From Caballeronia temeraria (GTDB taxonomy: Bacteria > Pseudomonadota > Gammaproteobacteria > Burkholderiales > Burkholderiaceae): 64,000 bases of DNA. The DNA lies in contig NZ_FCOI02000012.1 of the NCBI RefSeq assembly GCF_001544795.2, forward strand, positions 62,001-126,000, given 5' to 3'. The notes under the pieces are model-generated. The model saw only the letters and a list, made by a program, of their open reading frames with translations. It searched no databases and had not been told where the DNA came from. The position numbers and the translations under genes were made by a program. Within the stretch, counting starts at the first letter, position 1. Each line of letters begins with the position of its first letter. This document shows positions 60,287 to 64,000 of the stretch, piece by piece.

Positions 60287-60612
60287 GGTTTTGCTCACTT
60301 CGTGAGAAAGACCTATAAATAGCATGACTATATGCGGGGCACGTACCGGGAAAACGCTAATCGAAACGTTAAAACACTCTGCATATAGTTTGTCTATTGA
60401 AGTCAGCGCGCGGGCTTCGCAGATCCCAATTACTAGTCAAAACGCCGCGCTTTCGAATCGCCCTCTCGCACACTGCTCGCATCGTCATCCGTAGCACTTC
60501 GTTCTTTCATTCATGAAAGCCGCATGCGAATGACGTGCCGTGAAACCCAGTATCTGAACGTGATCGACGATGAGTCGACCCATCGACCAACGAAGAAGAG
60601 ACGGAGGAAGAC
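60287..60612. promoter_or_regulatory. Divergent control region between dehydratase and sugar ABC transporter
   Basis: This 326-base gap holds matched half-sites: ACTATATGC (60327-60335) and its exact reverse complement GCATATAGT (60381-60389), 54 bases apart centre to centre, about five helical turns. The region is AT-rich from 60310 to 60400. It is a likely operator pair for the sugar regulon. Nothing gene-like was found. Confidence 0.5.
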
Positions 60613-61719
60613 ATGGCGCAGAATCGGGATGACGACGCAAACGACAGCAAGCTCATCAGTGCGGGCCGGCGCGGCATCATGCAGGGCGCGGGACTCGGTG
60701 CGGCGCTGTCGCTCCTGGGCGGCGTGACCGGTGGCGGCGGCCTGATCTCGACCGCGCAGGCGGCCGAAGCGGCGTTTCCGCAGCACAAGAAGTGGAAGAT
60801 CGTATTCGTCAATCATGTGACGACAAATCCGTTCTTCGTGCCGACGCAATACGGCATTCAGGACGCGTGCGCCATGTTCGGCATGGACTATCAATGGACC
60901 GGCTCGGCCACGTCCGATGCAGGCGAAATGGTGCGCGCGGTGAATTCCGCGATCGCTGCGAAAGCCGATGCCATCGCCGTGCCGATCGTCGATCCGAACG
61001 CATTCGACAAGCCGATTCAAGCCGCGCTCGACGCCGGCATTCCCGTATTCGCTTACAACGCCGACGCGCCGCGCGGCAAGACGAATCCGCGGCTCGCGTA
61101 TATCGGCCAGGATCTGTATCTGTCGGGCTATCAGATGGGCGAGCGCATCGCGAGTCTCATCGACAGCGGCATGGTCGCGCTCTTCATCGCGACGCCGGGA
61201 CAGTTGAACATCCAGCCGCGTCTGGACGGCGCGAGCGACGCCATCAAGAAGTCTGGCAAGAAGATCGACATTCAGACCGTCGCGACGGGCGCGACCGTCA
61301 ACGAAGAACTGTCGAAGATCAAGTCGTTCTATCTCGGCCATCAGGACCTGAAAGGCATGTTCGCCGTCGATGCCGGCAGCACGCAAGGCGTCGCGCAAGT
61401 GATGAAGGAATCGAACCTGCCTTCTAAGGGCGTGCACGGCGGCGGCTTCGATCTGTTGCCGCAAACCATCCAGCTCATTCACGAAGGCTTCCTCGATTTC
61501 ACCATCGACCAGCAGCCGTACGTGCAGGGCTTCTATACGGTGATGGAGGCGTTCGTGTTCCTCGCGTCGGGCGGGCTCGTCGGGCCGGCGAACATCAACA
61601 CCGGTCTCAAGTTCGTGACGAAGGACACGGTCGAGCCGTACCTCAACACATCGACGCGTTATGAAGGCAAGACCACCAAGCCGCAAATCGTGCCGATGAA
61701 AGGCGCGATCAAGTCCTGA
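60613..61719 (+). CDS. Sugar ABC transporter substrate-binding protein
   Basis: The 368-residue protein has a twin-arginine-like export signal (RRGIMQGAGLGAALSLLGG, cleaved after AQA). A type 1 periplasmic binding fold of the ribose/fructose class follows (IVFVNHVTTNPFFVPTQYG, then AIAVPIVDPNAFDKPIQAAL and FAVDAGSTQGVAQVM). It captures a sugar in the periplasm. ATG 60613 follows cggagg. It overlaps the permease start (TGATG) and starts the SBP-permease-ATPase operon divergent from the pentonate dehydratase, so a pentose such as L-arabinose is the likely cargo. Confidence 0.9.
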   Translation: MAQNRDDDANDSKLISAGRRGIMQGAGLGAALSLLGGVTGGGGLISTAQAAEAAFPQHKKWKIVFVNHVTTNPFFVPTQYGIQDACAMFGMDYQWTGSATSDAGEMVRAVNSAIAAKADAIAVPIVDPNAFDKPIQAALDAGIPVFAYNADAPRGKTNPRLAYIGQDLYLSGYQMGERIASLIDSGMVALFIATPGQLNIQPRLDGASDAIKKSGKKIDIQTVATGATVNEELSKIKSFYLGHQDLKGMFAVDAGSTQGVAQVMKESNLPSKGVHGGGFDLLPQTIQLIHEGFLDFTIDQQPYVQGFYTVMEAFVFLASGGLVGPANINTGLKFVTKDTVEPYLNTSTRYEGKTTKPQIVPMKGAIKS

Positions 61720-62729
61720 TGAATACAGTGAACGAACCTCGTAAAGCAACGACGTCCGCGCGGATCAGCAGTCCGCGCGGTGCGTGGGCGTCGCATTGGG
61801 CGCCCGAGTTGCGCATCCTGCTCGTGGCCGTGCTGCTCGCGGCCTACTTCCAGTTCGTCAATCACGACTTCCTGTTCAGCAACGCGAGTCTCGTCAATCT
61901 CTCCCAGTATGTCGCGCCGGTCGCCATCATCGCGTTCGGCGAGATCATGCTGATGATCGGCGGCGACATCGATCTCTCGGCGGGCATGGTGTTCGCGTTC
62001 GCACCATTCATGATGGTGTTCGCGAACGATGCAGGCGCGCCGATGTGGCTCGCGGTGATCGCGGGGCTCGTCGCCGCGGCGATCATCGGCTTCGTGAACG
62101 GTGCGGTGACGGTCTTTCTGCGCCTGCCTTCGTTCGTGACGACGCTCGGCACGTTGTTCCTCATCAACGGCATCACGCTGACCGTTTCGCGCGGCACGCC
62201 CGCCGCGACACCGGGCTCGCCCGGGTTCGCCGCCGTGATGGGCGCGTGGGGCTATAGCGAGATCATCTGGACCGTGGCGATTGCGTTCGTCATGCATGTG
62301 CTGTTGCGGCATACGCGCTGGGGTCTGCATACGCAGGCGGCGGGCGCGAACGCGATCGGCGCGAGCGAGGCGGGCATTCACGTGAACCGGCTGCGGCTCG
62401 GCAATTTCGTGCTGGCCGCCGTGCTCGCGGGCTTCACGGGCATCCTCGAAAGCTTTCGCATCACGTCGATCGATCCGCAAGCGGGCGGCAATCAGATCAT
62501 GTTCCTCGCGGTGGCCGCAGCGGTGATCGGCGGTACGCCTTTGACGGGCGGCTCGGGCACGATCGTCGGCGGTCTGCTCGGCGCGGCGGTGCTCGGCATT
62601 CTGAGCGATGGCTTTACGCTCATCGGCATCAACGCGTTCACGTTCAACATCATTCTCGGGGCCGCGATTCTTGCCGCGATGATCTTCAATATCCACGTCG
62701 GGCGCATTCGCCGCAAAGGAGCACGGTGA
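61719..62729 (+). CDS. Sugar ABC transporter permease (RbsC/FrcC type)
   Basis: The 336-residue protein has about ten membrane helices and the conserved permease segments of the carbohydrate uptake CUT2 class (FGEIMLMIGGDIDLSAGMVFAF, split after 20; GANAIGASEAGIHVNRLRL; VIGGTPLTGGSGTIVGGLLG). It forms the membrane channel with the ATPase encoded next. Its start overlaps the binding-protein stop, and its stop overlaps the ATPase ATG at 62729. Confidence 0.92.
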   Translation: MNTVNEPRKATTSARISSPRGAWASHWAPELRILLVAVLLAAYFQFVNHDFLFSNASLVNLSQYVAPVAIIAFGEIMLMIGGDIDLSAGMVFAFAPFMMVFANDAGAPMWLAVIAGLVAAAIIGFVNGAVTVFLRLPSFVTTLGTLFLINGITLTVSRGTPAATPGSPGFAAVMGAWGYSEIIWTVAIAFVMHVLLRHTRWGLHTQAAGANAIGASEAGIHVNRLRLGNFVLAAVLAGFTGILESFRITSIDPQAGGNQIMFLAVAAAVIGGTPLTGGSGTIVGGLLGAAVLGILSDGFTLIGINAFTFNIILGAAILAAMIFNIHVGRIRRKGAR

Positions 62730-63535
62730 TGGCAGAACCGCAAACGGCTCCTGTCGCGCACGGCGATCTGGCACTGCGCGGCGACACACTCGTCAAGCGT
62801 TTCGGTGCAGTGACCGCGCTCGACGGCGTGTCGCTCACGCTCGGCAAAGGCGAGATTCTCGGCATTCTCGGCGACAATGGCGCGGGCAAATCGACGCTCG
62901 TGAAGATCCTCACTGGCTTTCATCAGCAGACGAGCGGCACATTGCAAGTGCATGGCGAGGAGACGCTGCTCAAGTCCGTCGATCATGCGCGCTCGCTCGG
63001 CATTGAATGCGTGTATCAGGATCTTGCGCTCGCGAACTCGTTGTCGATCTATCACAACATGTTCCTCAATCGCGAGATCGTGCGGCGCGGTCCTGGCCGC
63101 GTGTTGCGTCTCGTCGATCACAAGCAGATGCGCGAGCGCGCGGCGCATCTGCTCGAAGATATCGGCGTGCATGTACCTTCCGTCGATCTTCCCGTCGAGC
63201 GGCTATCGGGCGGTCAGCGTCAGGCGATCGCGGTCGCGCGCGCGGTGCATTCGAATGCGAAGATCCTGCTGCTCGACGAGCCGCTCGCCGCGATGGGCGC
63301 ACGCGAGGCCGCACTCATCATCGATCTCGTGATGCGCCTGAAGGAAAATGGCGGCCTCTCGATCATCATGATCATGCACAACTATGCGCAGACGCTCGAC
63401 ATCGCGGATCGCATCATGTTGATGCAGCGCGGCCGCGTGACCTACGAGCAGAGGAGCGCGAACACGTCGGTCGCGGAGCTGATGGATATCGTGAGGCGGG
63501 AATATCGGGCGATGCGCGCGACGACCGCTCAATAG
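62729..63535 (+). CDS. Sugar ABC transporter ATP-binding protein (single domain, FrcA type)
   Basis: From ATG 62729, seven bases after aaggag, this encodes 268 residues. Walker A is GDNGAGKSTLVKIL, the signature LSGGQRQAIAVARAV, and Walker B LLLDEPLAAMG. It has one nucleotide-binding domain, unlike the double-domain RbsA/AraG proteins, so it must work as a homodimer like FrcA. GTG 62726 in the same frame is a less likely start. It completes the transporter operon; a GntR regulator gene follows after 18 bases. Confidence 0.92.
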   Translation: MAEPQTAPVAHGDLALRGDTLVKRFGAVTALDGVSLTLGKGEILGILGDNGAGKSTLVKILTGFHQQTSGTLQVHGEETLLKSVDHARSLGIECVYQDLALANSLSIYHNMFLNREIVRRGPGRVLRLVDHKQMRERAAHLLEDIGVHVPSVDLPVERLSGGQRQAIAVARAVHSNAKILLLDEPLAAMGAREAALIIDLVMRLKENGGLSIIMIMHNYAQTLDIADRIMLMQRGRVTYEQRSANTSVAELMDIVRREYRAMRATTAQ

Positions 63536-63553
63536 CCGTCGTTCGAGCCGCTC

Positions 63554-64000
63554 ATGGATTACCGCAACCCCAGGCAACGCAAGAGCATGCACGGACGCAT
63601 CGTGCAGGAGCTCGGCATGCGGATCGTGAGCGGACGCATTGCGCCCGGCGAGCGTCTGCCCGCCGAGCCCACGCTCTGCGAAAACTATGGCGTGAGCCGT
63701 CCGGTGCTGCGCGAAGCAACGCGCGTGCTCGTCGCAAAGGGGCTCGTCGTATCGAAGCCGCGCGTGGGCAGCGTCGTGCGCGCGCGCGACGAATGGCACA
63801 TGCTCGATCCCGATGTGCTCGTGTGGACCATCAGTCATCTTCCCGAAGGCGAGTTCTTCCGCTCGCTGATGACGGTGCGTCAGATCATCGAGCCTGCCGC
63901 CGCCGCGCTCGCGGCGATTTCCGCGACGGATGAGGACATTGCGCGAATCGGCGCCGCGTATGAGCGCATGGAAGGCGCGCAAACCGCCGCCGATCTGCTC
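63554..64000 (+). CDS. GntR/FadR-family regulator (3' end missing)
   Basis: The first 149 residues are visible. A GntR winged helix (LPAEPTLCENYGVSRPVLREA, split at 20) is followed by the start of an FCD effector domain (FFRSLMTVRQIIEPAAAALAA), where the window ends. FadR-subfamily proteins repress sugar-acid genes and release DNA on binding a carboxylate. Its position as the last gene after the sugar ABC operon suggests it controls that operon and the divergent dehydratase, using an aldonate or keto acid as inducer. ATG 63554 lacks a strong ribosome site. Confidence 0.87.
   Translation, partial: MDYRNPRQRKSMHGRIVQELGMRIVSGRIAPGERLPAEPTLCENYGVSRPVLREATRVLVAKGLVVSKPRVGSVVRARDEWHMLDPDVLVWTISHLPEGEFFRSLMTVRQIIEPAAAALAAISATDEDIARIGAAYERMEGAQTAADLL

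Noticed and set aside
1..64000. CRISPR arrays, insertion sequences, tRNA or rRNA genes.
   Set aside because: No regularly spaced repeats, transposase motifs, terminal repeats with target duplications, or tRNA/rRNA-like sequences were seen on reading the window.

Overview
The window looks like a piece of a Burkholderiaceae genome, most likely Paraburkholderia, Caballeronia or a close relative. This rests on the strong G+C third-position bias, the Burkholderia-type general porin, the many MFS and IclR genes and the familiar gene orders. Genus is inference; no rRNA or tRNA gene was seen. About 47 protein genes are supported, and two of them are cut by the window edges.

Layout. (1) 1-2315: the end of a ferredoxin/rubredoxin-type FAD reductase gene, then an MFS transporter. 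(2) 2394-10773: an incomplete type VI secretion (T6SS) locus, with tssBC on the minus strand and, divergently, tssL, an OmpA-domain gene, hcp and clpV. (3) 10825-35912: about 25 kb that reads as a C2-sulfonate catabolic island. It holds a sulfoacetate module (sauU, sauT, sauS, sauR), a taurine dehydrogenase module (tauY, tauX, permease), a transporter/amidohydrolase/G3E-GTPase operon, a CobS/CobT-like AAA+/VWA pair, two tandem IclR regulators, xsc, pta, a fourth IclR regulator, and an isethionate module (iseJ, iseU). Taurine, isethionate and sulfoacetate should all be converted to sulfoacetaldehyde. Xsc cleaves that to acetyl phosphate and sulfite, and Pta makes acetyl-CoA. (4) 35951-38877: an overlapping operon of an MGDG-synthase-like glycosyltransferase, a small membrane protein, a dual-specificity-type phosphatase and a YdcF/DUF218 protein. 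(5) 39423-45794: a MocR/TauR-type regulator, a cytochrome b561/catalase-like pair, a ribbon-helix-helix protein, a GMC dehydrogenase with its Tat-exported subunit 3, and a glyoxalase. (6) 46097-52045: a transporter, GH31 glycosidase and porin unit, then an isolated, compositionally different glycosyltransferase-like gene. (7) 52092-56177: glpD, glpK and divergent glpR. (8) 56174-64000: cupin, methyltransferase, EamA transporter, a pentonate-dehydratase-like IlvD/Edd protein, a sugar ABC transporter and a truncated GntR/FadR regulator.

The observations most worth following are these. A 17-bp operator-like motif (CGRAAC-N5-GTTCCR) recurs in front of xsc, of two IclR genes and of iseJ, which suggests one regulon. 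A G3E GTPase and a CobS/CobT-like pair lie inside the sulfonate island without any chelatase large subunit. An intrinsic terminator sits between xsc and pta. A two-part promoter element is duplicated at 45.94 kb and 51.09 kb. The T6SS locus lacks most core genes.
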